DNA from: Sphingobacterium spiritivorum ATCC 33861
GTDB taxonomy: Bacteria; Bacteroidota; Bacteroidia; Sphingobacteriales; Sphingobacteriaceae
Assembly: GCF_000143765.1 (NCBI RefSeq)
Contig: NZ_GL379771.1
Coordinates: 310,001 to 374,000, forward strand
Direction of reading: 5' to 3'
DNA length: 64,000 nucleotides
A program made the position numbers and the translations under genes. Position 1 is the first letter of the stretch. Each line of letters starts with the position of its first letter. This document shows, piece after piece, positions 34,535-42,719 of this stretch. The notes beneath the pieces are model-generated. The model did not search any database and was not told where the DNA came from. It saw only the letters and a list, made by a program, of their open reading frames with translations.

Positions 34535-35851
34535 ATGAGTAATACATCCTACCCTGATATTTCAAGGGCTAAATCTGCAGAACTATTTGAAAAAGCAAAA
34601 CAATATTTTCCGGGAGGCGTAAATTCGCCTGTTCGTGCTTTCAAATCCGTATACGGTACCCCTTTATTTATTGAGCGTGGTGATAAAGCACATATCTGGG
34701 ATGCAGATGGCAATGAGTTTGTAGACTTTTGCTGCTCCTGGGGTCCGCTTATTTTAGGGCATAACAATGCTCAGGTGCGTGAAGCGGTGACAGCACAATT
34801 AGGAAAAGGATTGAGTTTTGGAGCACCGACAGCATTAGAAAATGAATTAGCGGAACTGATTCTATCCAACAATAAATATCTGGAAAAGATCCGTTTTGTA
34901 AGTTCAGGTACAGAAGCTGTCATGTCGGCAATACGCCTGGCACGTGGTTATACAAAAAGAGACAAAATTGTCAAATTTGAGGGTTGCTATCATGGTCATT
35001 CCGATTCTTTACTGGTTAAAGCCGGATCAGGATTAGTGACATTCGGCGAGACATCTTCAGCCGGGGTTCCAAAATCTTTTGCGGATGAAACCATTGTAAT
35101 TGCCCTGAATGATGAAAAAGCATTACAAACTGTTTTCGAGCAGTTCAAAGATCAGATCGCAGCAGTGATCATAGAAGGTATTCCGGCAAATAACGGACTA
35201 CTGATCCAAACTAAAGCCTATATCAATTTCTTACGTCAGATCACTAAGGATAACGGAGCTTTGCTGATATTCGATGAAGTCATTACCGGCTTCCGCTTAG
35301 GTTTCGAAGGCGCTGCAGCATACTATGACATTCAACCGGACATTATCACCTACGGCAAAATTATCGGTGGAGGTATGCCGGTAGGAGCTTACGGAGCTTC
35401 AAAAGAACTGATGAGTTGCATATCGCCCGATGGAAATGTATATCAGGCGGGTACTTTATCCGGCAATCCGGTTGCGATGTCTGCAGGTATTGCAGCCCTG
35501 AATATATTGGCTCAGCCCGATTTCTATACGTCACTTGCTGCTACAACTGCAACATTTGTGCAGGCTATTCAGGAATATACAGAACAGCATGGTTATGAAT
35601 TAAATATTCCGACTATTGGTTCTATATTCTGGTTTGCATTCACAACCAATACTGAAATCCGTCGTGCAGATCAAATTGACCCCGCTTCTATGGAAAAATA
35701 TAAGGTTATGCACCGCGAATTGCTGAACAGAGGCATCTATATGGGACCTTCAGGATATGAAGTAGGTTTTATATCGGCGGCTCATACAGAAGAAGACCTT
35801 GAAAAGGCCAAAAAAGCTATTTTTGAAAGTTTAGATATTGTATTTGGTTAA
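34535..35851 (+). CDS. hemL: Glutamate-1-semialdehyde 2,1-aminomutase
   Basis: A 438-residue PLP enzyme that isomerises glutamate-1-semialdehyde to 5-aminolevulinate, the step after HemA. The PLP lysine is in IITYGKIIGGGMPVGAYG, the phosphate-binding SSGTEAVMSAIRLARG and the LIFDEVITGFR motif are intact, and the end has SGYEVGFISAAHTEEDLEK. Length is normal. It is separated from hemA, hemCD and hemB by the GH35 gene. Confidence 0.96.
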   Translation: MSNTSYPDISRAKSAELFEKAKQYFPGGVNSPVRAFKSVYGTPLFIERGDKAHIWDADGNEFVDFCCSWGPLILGHNNAQVREAVTAQLGKGLSFGAPTALENELAELILSNNKYLEKIRFVSSGTEAVMSAIRLARGYTKRDKIVKFEGCYHGHSDSLLVKAGSGLVTFGETSSAGVPKSFADETIVIALNDEKALQTVFEQFKDQIAAVIIEGIPANNGLLIQTKAYINFLRQITKDNGALLIFDEVITGFRLGFEGAAAYYDIQPDIITYGKIIGGGMPVGAYGASKELMSCISPDGNVYQAGTLSGNPVAMSAGIAALNILAQPDFYTSLAATTATFVQAIQEYTEQHGYELNIPTIGSIFWFAFTTNTEIRRADQIDPASMEKYKVMHRELLNRGIYMGPSGYEVGFISAAHTEEDLEKAKKAIFESLDIVFG

Positions 35852-35951
35852 TTATTTCTGAAACCTTTTTCTGTATTCATTGTTGTAACTAAATAGGGTC
35901 ACTGATCCTTAAAATTAGTTTATCGTAATCATTAATTATAAATTTATTAAG

Positions 35952-36782
35952 ATGAAAAAACAATCTTGGAAATCGGCATTGGCTATTGTTGCTGTAGGAG
36001 CGACTATAGTTGCGTGTAATAATCCGGCAAAGACTACAGGCGGAGACAGTGGTGATTCTACATCTATGTCAGATACATCAAAGACAGCTGCAGTTACAGT
36101 AACTCCAGTAGGTCACTCTAAAGAGTTTCCGGGTGCTACATTAAAAATTGCGTCCCTTACATCTGAAAAAGCAGGAACTGATTCTGCTAAAATAACTGTT
36201 AAATACACGGTAGAAAATTTCAAACTGACCGAACAGACGGCTCACGAACATGCAGATCATATGGCTAATTCGCATGAAGGGCAGCATATTCATTTTATTT
36301 TGGATAACAAGCCCTATGCAGCATTGTATAAACCTGAAAATTCGGTAACAGTAGCACTTAATTCTGAGCACTACCTGCTTTCGTTCCTTTCACGTTCCTA
36401 TCATGAGTCTATCAAATCAGCTGATGCTTACAAATTAGTAAAATTCAAGGTCGATAATACAGGAAAGATTACGGAACTTCCGACTCCAAAAGAGGCCTCT
36501 CTATTTTACAGTCGTCCTAAAGGAGAATATAAAGGTGAGGACACTAAAAATCTGTTGTTAGATTTTTATGTTGTGAATACAACGTTGGCAGCTGATGGCA
36601 ATAAAGTTGTAGCCAGTGTAAACGGACAGGATTTCACATTAGACCAGTGGACACCATACGAGATCAAAGGTCTTCCTTTGGGTGATGCAAAGATCAAACT
36701 GACGTTGGTCGATAAAGATGGTAAAGCCGTAACAGGTGACAATGTATCTATCGAAAGAGATATCAAATTGTTAGAAAAGTAG
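35952..36782 (+). CDS. Lipoprotein of unknown function
   Basis: A 276-residue lipoprotein: signal sequence with lipobox ending VACNN (Cys about 22), then a Ser/Thr/Gly-rich linker to about residue 50. The rest looks like two beta-rich domains; HIHFILDNKPYAALYKP and HYLLSFLSRSYHESIKS are notable, and HEHADHMANSHEGQHIHF is His-rich and could bind metal. Similar proteins in Sphingobacteriaceae are sometimes named phosphopeptide-binding protein, a label I cannot support from sequence. It is bounded by its own terminator. Confidence 0.75.
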   Translation: MKKQSWKSALAIVAVGATIVACNNPAKTTGGDSGDSTSMSDTSKTAAVTVTPVGHSKEFPGATLKIASLTSEKAGTDSAKITVKYTVENFKLTEQTAHEHADHMANSHEGQHIHFILDNKPYAALYKPENSVTVALNSEHYLLSFLSRSYHESIKSADAYKLVKFKVDNTGKITELPTPKEASLFYSRPKGEYKGEDTKNLLLDFYVVNTTLAADGNKVVASVNGQDFTLDQWTPYEIKGLPLGDAKIKLTLVDKDGKAVTGDNVSIERDIKLLEK

Positions 36783-36808
36783 AATTTAATTTTTCTATAA
36801 ATGAAACG

Positions 36809-36845
36809 GGGTTGTATTGAATAATCGATACAACCCTGTTTTTGT
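36809..36845 (+). terminator. Terminator after the lipoprotein gene
   Basis: GGGTTGTAT and ATACAACCC pair around a 10-nt loop; TGTTTTTTG follows. Confidence 0.88.
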
Positions 36846-36955
36846 ATATCCTTTCCTTTGTCCGGCAAAGAATATCATTATTCTGATTTCTTAATCCGTG
36901 GTAACATCTATATATTAAAGATGTTTTGTTATATTAGAAATTCAGTAAACCGGTT

Positions 36956-37969
36956 ATGAAAAAGAATATTGGTATTAAAGAAATCGCAGACATCCTTAAT
37001 ATATCTGTCTCCACTGTTTCTCGAGCACTCCGGGATACCTATGATGTAAATCCTGAAACCCGAAACCGGGTGCTTGAACTGGCAAAGGAACTTAATTTCA
37101 AACCAAATAAAAATGCCGCAGCTCTTGCATCAGGCAGTACCAAAAATATCGGGATTGTGATCCCTTTTATCACGAACTATTATTTTTCAACCGTCATATC
37201 CGGTATACAGGAGCAGGCGTATGAATCAGGGTACAATGTTATCCTTTATGTAACGAATGATAATGCTGAACGGGAACGCGACCTTCTGGAAAATCTGGCT
37301 ATAACAAGTCTGGATGGCCTTCTGATTTCTATCTCTTCGGATTCGCTTCTGGAAGACCACTTTGAACGTCTCAGAAATGATGGTGTACCGATTGTATTCT
37401 TTGACCGTGCTCCTATGAATAGTACAGCTTCAAAAGTATTGCAGGATGATTTTCAGGGCGCTTATGAAGCTACGAATTATCTTATAAAGCACGGATATAG
37501 CCGGATTGCTCATATTGCAGGACCTAAAGAACTAAAATTCACCCAACAACGTCTGAACGGCTATCTCAAGGCACTCGAACAGCACAGACTTCCTGTACGA
37601 TCTGATTATATTATACACTCCGGTTTTTCGCAGAATAACGGGTCTGAAGACACTGAAAAGCTACTGGGACTAACGCAAAGACCCGATGCGATCTTTGCTG
37701 TGAACGACCGCAAAGCTGTCGGTGCCATTCTCACATTAAAACAACATCATATACAGGTGGGGGCTGAAGTTGGTGTTATTGGATTTACGAACGATCCTAT
37801 TGCCAGTGTTGTGGAACCGAATCTTACCACTATAGAAGAGCCGGCTTTTGAAATTGGAAAGAGAAGCTGTGAACTGCTTATCAAACATATCAAAAACCGG
37901 AATTATGAATCTAAAGATGTCATTTTGCCCGGAAGACTGATTGTCCGGGATTCAGTAAGTTTCCAATAG
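36956..37969 (+). CDS. LacI-family transcriptional regulator
   Basis: A 337-residue repressor. The HTH is at residues 5-25 (GIKEIADILNISVSTVSRAL), followed by the hinge helix NPNKNAAALA-like segment and a periplasmic-binding-type sugar domain (NIGIVIPFITNYYFSTVISGIQEQAYESG). It is convergent with the amino-sugar operon, its stop 5 bp from the nagA stop, and probably represses that operon in response to an amino-sugar phosphate. Two overlapping dyads at the susC promoter with central CG are candidate operators. The ligand is inferred. Confidence 0.92.
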   Translation: MKKNIGIKEIADILNISVSTVSRALRDTYDVNPETRNRVLELAKELNFKPNKNAAALASGSTKNIGIVIPFITNYYFSTVISGIQEQAYESGYNVILYVTNDNAERERDLLENLAITSLDGLLISISSDSLLEDHFERLRNDGVPIVFFDRAPMNSTASKVLQDDFQGAYEATNYLIKHGYSRIAHIAGPKELKFTQQRLNGYLKALEQHRLPVRSDYIIHSGFSQNNGSEDTEKLLGLTQRPDAIFAVNDRKAVGAILTLKQHHIQVGAEVGVIGFTNDPIASVVEPNLTTIEEPAFEIGKRSCELLIKHIKNRNYESKDVILPGRLIVRDSVSFQ

Positions 37970-37974
37970 AAGGA

Positions 37975-39162
37975 CTATTTCTTCTTTTCGTAAACAGACC
38001 TGCCCTGAATAATGGTCCTGTGGATACTAATGTCTTCATCAAAAAGCACCAGATCAGCATCCTTACCTATCGCTATTGATCCTATTTCCTGATCTCTTTT
38101 TATCAGACGGGCAGGGTTGATGCTGACCATACGGATCACTTCCTGCAGGCTTACCGAAGTTTCACTCAACATCGTACGGATCAATCTGTCCATAGTAGCC
38201 ACACTTCCCGCAAAAGAAGAGCGGTCCGGCAGTTTAGCTACACCATTTTCTACAATCACTTCCAAGCCATTTCGCAAACTTCCTAATACACTTTTGCCTT
38301 CAGGCATTCCTGCTGCACGCATTGCATCGGTTATCAATGTAATACGTTCGGTACCTTTCGTTTTATGAATTAACTGTAGAAAGGGGGCCGGGAGGTGTAC
38401 ACCGTCTGCAATGATTTCTACGTGGATCTCGTCCAGCAAGAGGCAGCTCTCTATCGTACCAGCATATCGATAAGCATTCTTACGGGTCATGCCAGACATA
38501 CCTGAATAAAGATGAGTAGCCAGATTGTATCCCGATTCCAATCCTTCTACAATTTCAGCATATACTGCATCTGTATGAGCCAATGCAAGCAAAATGTCTT
38601 TTTCCCGTACTTTTTTTCCAAATGTCAATGCTCCGGGTAATTCCGGCGCTGCGCTCCATCGGGCTATAAGATGATGGTAATCCCGTAAAATAGGTTCATA
38701 CTCTGCAGGATCCGGATTTCGGATATAACGCGGGTCCTGTGCTCCACGTTGATTCATAGCAAAGTACGGACCTTCCAGATGAAGTCCGAGAAAACGTGCA
38801 CCATCTTTATTCTGTAACAATGCCTGCTCATACACGTGGAACAAATCAATCAAATCAGCAGTTTCGCTGGTGAGCGTTGTAGGCAACATGGCGGTAGTTC
38901 CATATTGCGCATGGGTAGCAGCAACGCCCAGAAAAGCTTCTACCGTATTATCCATTATATCATAACCGCCGCCGCCATGAACATGTATATCGATAAATCC
39001 GGGAGATACATACATCCCTTCAGCATCTATTACGGTTTCACTATCAGATTCTACAGGAGAATCGTGAATTTCGACAATCTTACCTTCCCGGATCAGCAGA
39101 GAGCCGTTGGGAATAATACGATCCGGTAATATCAGCTTAGCATTAATTATTTTTGTCTGCAT
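37975..39162 (-). CDS. nagA: N-acetylglucosamine-6-phosphate deacetylase (or GalNAc-6-P)
   Basis: A 395-residue amidohydrolase that removes acetate from N-acetyl-amino-sugar 6-phosphate. Metal and catalytic residues: HVH in GFIDIHVHGGGGYD, Glu in GLHLEGPYF, His in LALAHTDA and THLYSGMSGM, Asp in ITDAMRAAGMPEG. Length is normal. It is the last gene of the minus-strand operon, 57 bp after the MFS gene. With a GH109-like gene in the locus, the substrate may be GalNAc-6-phosphate; sequence alone does not decide. Confidence 0.92.
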   Translation of the reverse strand: MQTKIINAKLILPDRIIPNGSLLIREGKIVEIHDSPVESDSETVIDAEGMYVSPGFIDIHVHGGGGYDIMDNTVEAFLGVAATHAQYGTTAMLPTTLTSETADLIDLFHVYEQALLQNKDGARFLGLHLEGPYFAMNQRGAQDPRYIRNPDPAEYEPILRDYHHLIARWSAAPELPGALTFGKKVREKDILLALAHTDAVYAEIVEGLESGYNLATHLYSGMSGMTRKNAYRYAGTIESCLLLDEIHVEIIADGVHLPAPFLQLIHKTKGTERITLITDAMRAAGMPEGKSVLGSLRNGLEVIVENGVAKLPDRSSFAGSVATMDRLIRTMLSETSVSLQEVIRMVSINPARLIKRDQEIGSIAIGKDADLVLFDEDISIHRTIIQGRSVYEKKK

Positions 39163-39219
39163 CTCGCTTGTCTTTTTAAGGTTATAAAACGGCCGGATGC
39201 AGTCATCCTACCGGAGGCT

Positions 39220-40503
39220 CTACCAGTTTTTGATTTTGTGTCCGATAAAAGCATAAAATACCAAATACAAAAAGCAGGGAATCAATACAGCATACGCTGT
39301 CTGTACATTACTTACATCTGCCACTATTCCATAGATAAGAGGCAGAATGGCATTTCCACACAACCCCATAATCAGTAAGGCTGATCCTTCCTTTGCATAT
39401 TTACCAAGTCCGTCCAGTGCAAGAGGCCATATTCCGGCCCAGATCAAGGCGTTTGGCAGACCAATAAGTACGACAAACCAGATCGATATATCTACATGGT
39501 GATTCAGCCAGTCTACCTGACCGTGAAAAAGATGTATAGACAGAGACAACAGTAATCCTGTCAAGGTACAAATCTTCAGCATACTACGTTGGCTGATAAA
39601 CCTCGGAATAACAACAATCCCTAGGAGGTAACCTACTATAGTTGCAGTAAGGGTATACGAAGGAAATACTTTAGCCTCAATAAGCGTAAGTCCCATGGTA
39701 TCAGCATAGCTGATCACTGTATCAATAGCAATAACCTGCGTCCCTACGTGCAGAAAAATCGCTATAGCTCCTAATACCAGGTGTGGAAATTGCAGAATAT
39801 TTTTCTTCCCCGCTTTATTATCTGTATCATCTTCCAAAGTCAGTTCGGGAAGAGGAGAATAACGAACAGCTATTCCGATAATAAAGAGAACACAGGCCAC
39901 TATGGTGTAGGGTATTACTACCCGCATAATCAGTTCATCCAGTACAGTCGCCCGCACAACATCGCTCATCAATGGAATCTCCCGGAAGAGTTCACCATCT
40001 GTCGGGCGCAGTATCGCCGCCGAAAAAGCTAAAGGAGCAAGTATACCTGCTCCTTTATTACATATACCCATGATACTTATACGCTGCGCGGCACGTTCCT
40101 TATTGCCTACTACAGTGATATACAGGTTTGCTACCGTTTGTAAAATAGCAAGACCGGCTCCTAATGTAAATAATCCCAGTAAAAAGACAGGATAAGCTCT
40201 GCTGTAGGCTGCCGGTACAAATATTAATGCGCCTAATGCCATCGTCCAGAATCCAACCATAATTCCCTTTTTAAATCCGATTTTCTTCAGCAAAAAAGAA
40301 GAAGGCAAAGACATGACCAGGTAGGAAATATAAAAGGCAAATGCAACCAGATACGACTGAAAATTGGTAAGCTCGCAGGCGATCTTAAAATAAGGAATCA
40401 GTATCGCATTTATCCAGGACACAAATCCAAAGATGAAAAACATCATCCCTATTATGCCGACTGAAATAGCGGTATCTCTTTTATTAAGGGGTTTATTAGT
40501 CAT
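39220..40503 (-). CDS. MFS sugar transporter (FucP/NagP-like)
   Basis: A 427-residue inner-membrane transporter with about 12 membrane segments, of the glucose/galactose/fucose proton-symporter type (ISVGIIGMMFFIFGFVSWINAILIPYFKIACELTNFQSYLV is the usual first segment region). The start at 40503 (MTNKPLNKRD) avoids overlap with nagB, unlike the in-frame ATG at 40548. It lies between nagB and nagA and probably imports N-acetylglucosamine or N-acetylgalactosamine released in the periplasm. Confidence 0.88.
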   Translation of the reverse strand: MTNKPLNKRDTAISVGIIGMMFFIFGFVSWINAILIPYFKIACELTNFQSYLVAFAFYISYLVMSLPSSFLLKKIGFKKGIMVGFWTMALGALIFVPAAYSRAYPVFLLGLFTLGAGLAILQTVANLYITVVGNKERAAQRISIMGICNKGAGILAPLAFSAAILRPTDGELFREIPLMSDVVRATVLDELIMRVVIPYTIVACVLFIIGIAVRYSPLPELTLEDDTDNKAGKKNILQFPHLVLGAIAIFLHVGTQVIAIDTVISYADTMGLTLIEAKVFPSYTLTATIVGYLLGIVVIPRFISQRSMLKICTLTGLLLSLSIHLFHGQVDWLNHHVDISIWFVVLIGLPNALIWAGIWPLALDGLGKYAKEGSALLIMGLCGNAILPLIYGIVADVSNVQTAYAVLIPCFLYLVFYAFIGHKIKNW

Positions 40504-40513
40504 AAGTTCCTGA

Positions 40514-41251
40514 TTATGGCAATAATGCTCCTGATCCGCTGTCCACAAAACAGGTACAATCCGGATGCTGCTGCAGAATACTCGCCGGATGCATATTGGA
40601 TACTTCTCCGCTCAGACAATCCTTTACAGCCTGTGCTTTTCGACTATCCGGTACAGCACAGATAATCTTCTTCGATTTCATAATTTGCCGGATAGACATA
40701 CTGATTGCCTGCAAAGGCACATCCTCCAGGGAAGGAAACCATCCTTCTCCCAACTGCTGTTGCCGGCATTGCTTATCCAGATTAACGACAATGTAAGGTG
40801 CTGTTTCTTCAAAATCTGCAGGAGGGTCATTAAAAGCCAGATGTCCGTTCTCTCCGATTCCTACAAAGGCGACATCAATAGGGTTATCCATTATTTTCCG
40901 GGCCAGACGCTGACATTCCTCCTCAGCGGGTACTACCTCGCCGTCGATCAGCACCACCTCAGCAAGAGCCGGCACATGGTTTACAAACCGCTCCGTCAGG
41001 TATTTTCTAAAACTTGCCAGATGCGTGACCGGCAATCCGATATATTCATCCAGATGAAACATTCTGACTTTGGACCAGTCCAGGTCTTCCGCCCGAACCA
41101 ATTCCTGAATAGTCTCAAACTGACTTTGTCCTGTCGCTAAAATAATGTTTGCATATCCCTGTTTACGAATAGCTTGTCTAATGGCTTCTGCTCCGATCTG
41201 ACCTGCGCGTTTGCCCAAATCCTGATGATTTTCTAGTTTTTCAATTTTCAC
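40514..41251 (-). CDS. nagB: Glucosamine-6-phosphate deaminase-like protein
   Basis: A 245-residue aldose-ketose isomerase of the NagB/RpiA fold that converts an amino-sugar 6-phosphate to the ketose 6-phosphate and ammonia. Motifs include LATGQSQFETIQEL, VRMFHLDEYIGL, VAFVGIGENGHLAFNDPPAD and CAVPDSRKAQAV. It is shorter than the E. coli enzyme (266 residues). It ends 10 bp before the MFS gene. A galactosamine-6-phosphate specific variant is possible. Confidence 0.9.
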   Translation of the reverse strand: MKIEKLENHQDLGKRAGQIGAEAIRQAIRKQGYANIILATGQSQFETIQELVRAEDLDWSKVRMFHLDEYIGLPVTHLASFRKYLTERFVNHVPALAEVVLIDGEVVPAEEECQRLARKIMDNPIDVAFVGIGENGHLAFNDPPADFEETAPYIVVNLDKQCRQQQLGEGWFPSLEDVPLQAISMSIRQIMKSKKIICAVPDSRKAQAVKDCLSGEVSNMHPASILQQHPDCTCFVDSGSGALLP

Positions 41252-41273
41252 AATTACTCCTTCTATATATAGT

Positions 41274-42707
41274 TTAGTTATTTAATACGCCTGTTGTTCC
41301 GCCTGTATGCAGATCAATATCATGTATCTTGTTGTTCTTCCAGTTTCCTCTTGTAAAGTCTGGTATCATAATGGGTTTTGAACCATTTGCAACAGACCAT
41401 TCGCTGAGCGGCCCGATCACACTCCATGCCGCCGCATCATAGACATCCATATCCATCGGAAGTCCGTTTCTGAGGCAATCAATGAGACGCCAATCCATCA
41501 TAAAGTCCATCCCCCCGTGTCCGCCTATCTTTTTTGCCAGTTCTCCGATTTTCTTAACCAATCCGGGTGTATGTATATCTTCCAGATTTTTCATTGCTGT
41601 TTCGCCCATAAAGTCCTCATGTCCTACCGCTATCTTACCGGGCAAGGGATATTTCTGTGCAAATGCTTTAGTTCCGCTAATCAGGTGCAGACGGGAGTAC
41701 GGCCTTGGTGTGGAGACGTCATGCTGCAGCATAATCGTACTTCCGGAAGCTGTCATTATATTGGATATATTCATATTGCCACGGAAAGGCTTACCCACGT
41801 AAGCTTTAAACCGAGGATCAGTCTTGGCCATTTCTTCGGCTTTGGCCTCCAGCATAAAATCTTTGGAAGACATCGAACTCATATATTCAAGCCTGTTTCC
41901 GCGATTGACTTTTAACACCTGACAAATCGGGCCCAGTCCATGTGTAGGATACAGATTTCCGTTGCGCTGTGCATTCTCCTTTAATCTCCAAAAATCATAG
42001 CGTTTGTTTTCGTCAAAAAAACTATCCAGAATATCATGAATATACGCTCCTTCGCAATGTACAATATCTCCAAAGAAACCCTGACGGGCCAGATTGAGCG
42101 TAAGCAACTCAAAAAAGTCATAGCAGCAGTTCTCCAGAATAACACAGTGCTGTTTTGTCTTTTCAGATGTCATCACCAGCTTCCAGCAATCTTCCACCGA
42201 AGTCGCAGAAGGAATTTCCAGAGCTACATGTTTGCCTTGTTCCATAGCATATACGGCCATCTCAGCATGTGTTGCCCAATGTGTAGCGATATAAACAAGG
42301 GATATATCTTCCCGTTGACACATTTTTTTCCAGGCTTCATCCGATCCGGTATATAACTGAGCCTCATGATTGCCTGCTTTTATACGGGCTTTGGCTTCAT
42401 TTGCCTTTTCAGCTCTTACATCGCATATTCCTTTTATCGATACGCCTTCGATATAGCTCATACGTTCCACCGCAGCTGACCCACGGTTTCCTACACCGAT
42501 AAATCCGATATTCACAACTTCAAGTCGTGGTGCAGCATAACCTGACATATTAAATCCGGAGCTGTATTCTTTCTCTGCTTCTTTTAGAATATGTCCAAGT
42601 TTGCTGTCTGCTTCTGTAGTCTGGTTAGTTCCGGTACTACAGCCACTGAGCAAGCCGACTCCTGCCAATCCTGATAATTTCAAAAATGATCTTCTGTCTG
42701 TACGCAT
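41274..42707 (-). CDS. GH109-like NAD-dependent glycosidase (Gfo/Idh/MocA fold), exported
   Basis: A 477-residue protein with a twin-arginine type leader (MRTDRRSFLKLSGLAG) and lipobox LLSGC. The Rossmann part has VVNIGFIGVGNRGSAAVERM. The segments NGNLYPTHGLGP, VNRGNRLEYMSSM, HDVSTPRPYSRLHLISGT and IGGHGGMDFMMDWRLIDCL match the conserved positions of GH109 alpha-N-acetylgalactosaminidase as I remember it. GH109 enzymes use bound NAD+ in a redox-elimination mechanism to cleave alpha-GalNAc. A Tat signal fits export with the cofactor bound. Confidence 0.86.
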   Translation of the reverse strand: MRTDRRSFLKLSGLAGVGLLSGCSTGTNQTTEADSKLGHILKEAEKEYSSGFNMSGYAAPRLEVVNIGFIGVGNRGSAAVERMSYIEGVSIKGICDVRAEKANEAKARIKAGNHEAQLYTGSDEAWKKMCQREDISLVYIATHWATHAEMAVYAMEQGKHVALEIPSATSVEDCWKLVMTSEKTKQHCVILENCCYDFFELLTLNLARQGFFGDIVHCEGAYIHDILDSFFDENKRYDFWRLKENAQRNGNLYPTHGLGPICQVLKVNRGNRLEYMSSMSSKDFMLEAKAEEMAKTDPRFKAYVGKPFRGNMNISNIMTASGSTIMLQHDVSTPRPYSRLHLISGTKAFAQKYPLPGKIAVGHEDFMGETAMKNLEDIHTPGLVKKIGELAKKIGGHGGMDFMMDWRLIDCLRNGLPMDMDVYDAAAWSVIGPLSEWSVANGSKPIMIPDFTRGNWKNNKIHDIDLHTGGTTGVLNN

Positions 42708-42719
42708 ATATATGTGTTG

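Noticed and set aside
40504..40548. A longer N-terminus of the MFS transporter
   Set aside because: It would overlap nagB by 35 bp and adds a hydrophilic stretch not expected before the first membrane segment.
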